A stretch of 64,000 nucleotides of DNA from Flavobacterium sp. GTDB lineage: Bacteria > Bacteroidota > Bacteroidia > Flavobacteriales > Flavobacteriaceae. How positions within the stretch are numbered: the stretch's first letter is position 1; each line of letters starts with the position of its first letter. The translations under genes were made by a program, and so were the position numbers. Where the stretch lies: contig NZ_JAIXRZ010000017.1 in the NCBI RefSeq assembly GCF_027484945.1, positions 22,714-86,713 of the forward strand. Reading direction: 5' to 3'. Below, in pieces: positions 63,859 through 64,000 of this stretch. The notes beneath the pieces were generated by a model. It had not been told where the DNA came from. It did not search any database and saw nothing but the letters and a program-made list of their open reading frames with translations.

Positions 63859-64000
63859 GTATTCGGTAGGTTTTAATTCCTTAGATCCAAGATTAACATA
63901 GTAATAATGCACTTTATCGGCTTTATCAAAGGCCCCATTTTTATTTAAATCTTCAACCGTTCGAAAATAAAGGCGCTCTTTTGTATCAACGGTATTCCAA
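63844..64000 (-). CDS. 3' end of an unidentified gene (truncated by window edge)
   Basis: An open frame of 51 codons before the stop on the minus strand. The visible C-terminus contains ERLYFRTVEDLNKNGAFDK and ADKVHYYYVNLGSKELKP. The DLNKNGAFDKAD stretch resembles a calcium-binding or dockerin-like loop, but it is too short to assign a family. The 5' end lies outside the window. Confidence 0.6.
   Translation of the reverse strand, partial: WNTVDTKERLYFRTVEDLNKNGAFDKADKVHYYYVNLGSKELKPTEYNPLQ

Overview
This 64 kb window looks like chromosomal DNA of a member of the Flavobacteriaceae (Bacteroidota), probably Flavobacterium-like. The support is internal: AT-rich intergenic DNA, promoters with a TAnnTTTG -7 element instead of TATAAT, families typical of the group (DUF4252, DUF4199, DUF4476, a GlmU-like nucleotidyltransferase, a 950-residue CarB) and a secreted FG-GAP/ASPIC protein with a type IX secretion C-terminal signal. 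I saw no transposase, integrase, phage gene or CRISPR array.

Left part (0-16 kb). Two identical tRNA-Lys genes and a tRNA-Leu gene form one transcription unit, followed by a block of 43-bp hairpin repeats. A cobalamin-themed stretch follows: a secreted cyclase-family lipoprotein, a fused EutB-EutC ethanolamine ammonia-lyase with a twin-arginine-like leader, and a MerR regulator with a CarH-type B12-binding photosensor domain next to crtI-crtB-crtZ. Both the regulator gene and crtI carry the same inverted-repeat operator placed on the -7 element. Beyond an ECF sigma/anti-sigma/DUF4252/DUF4252 operon lies a B12 uptake locus: btuB behind a cobalamin riboswitch, with divergent btuFCD. The riboswitch has an unusual AT-rich insertion in the loop that normally pairs with a distal hairpin.

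Middle part (15.6-38.4 kb). Housekeeping genes (rluE-like, rmuC, a thioesterase, carB, rpmH) and exported proteins lead into an unusual island at 26.8-38.4 kb. It has three large caspase-fold proteases, all with signal peptides, along with an outer-membrane-like coiled-coil/barrel protein and three lipoproteins. One caspase domain is split by an insertion of about 320 residues. This is my best candidate for an undescribed system; it appears to act in the cell envelope rather than as a cytosolic defence system.

Right part (38.7-64 kb). A compact stress or dormancy island holds a GH130 protein, a GT4-toroid fusion, two triple-BON proteins, a tandem Usp, MlaE/F/D, a small unknown protein, a receiver-CRP/FNR fusion regulator, Hsp20, a small lipoprotein and a P-type cation ATPase. 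Its content resembles the DosR dormancy regulon of mycobacteria, and two FNR-like TGAT-N4-ATCA palindromes sit beside it. The rest is ordinary: lytic transglycosylase, hydrolase, GNAT protein, mtaB, GlmU-like protein, type B L31, DUF4199-GT2, phosphohexomutase, MsbA-like exporter, and the 3' end of a gene running off the right edge.
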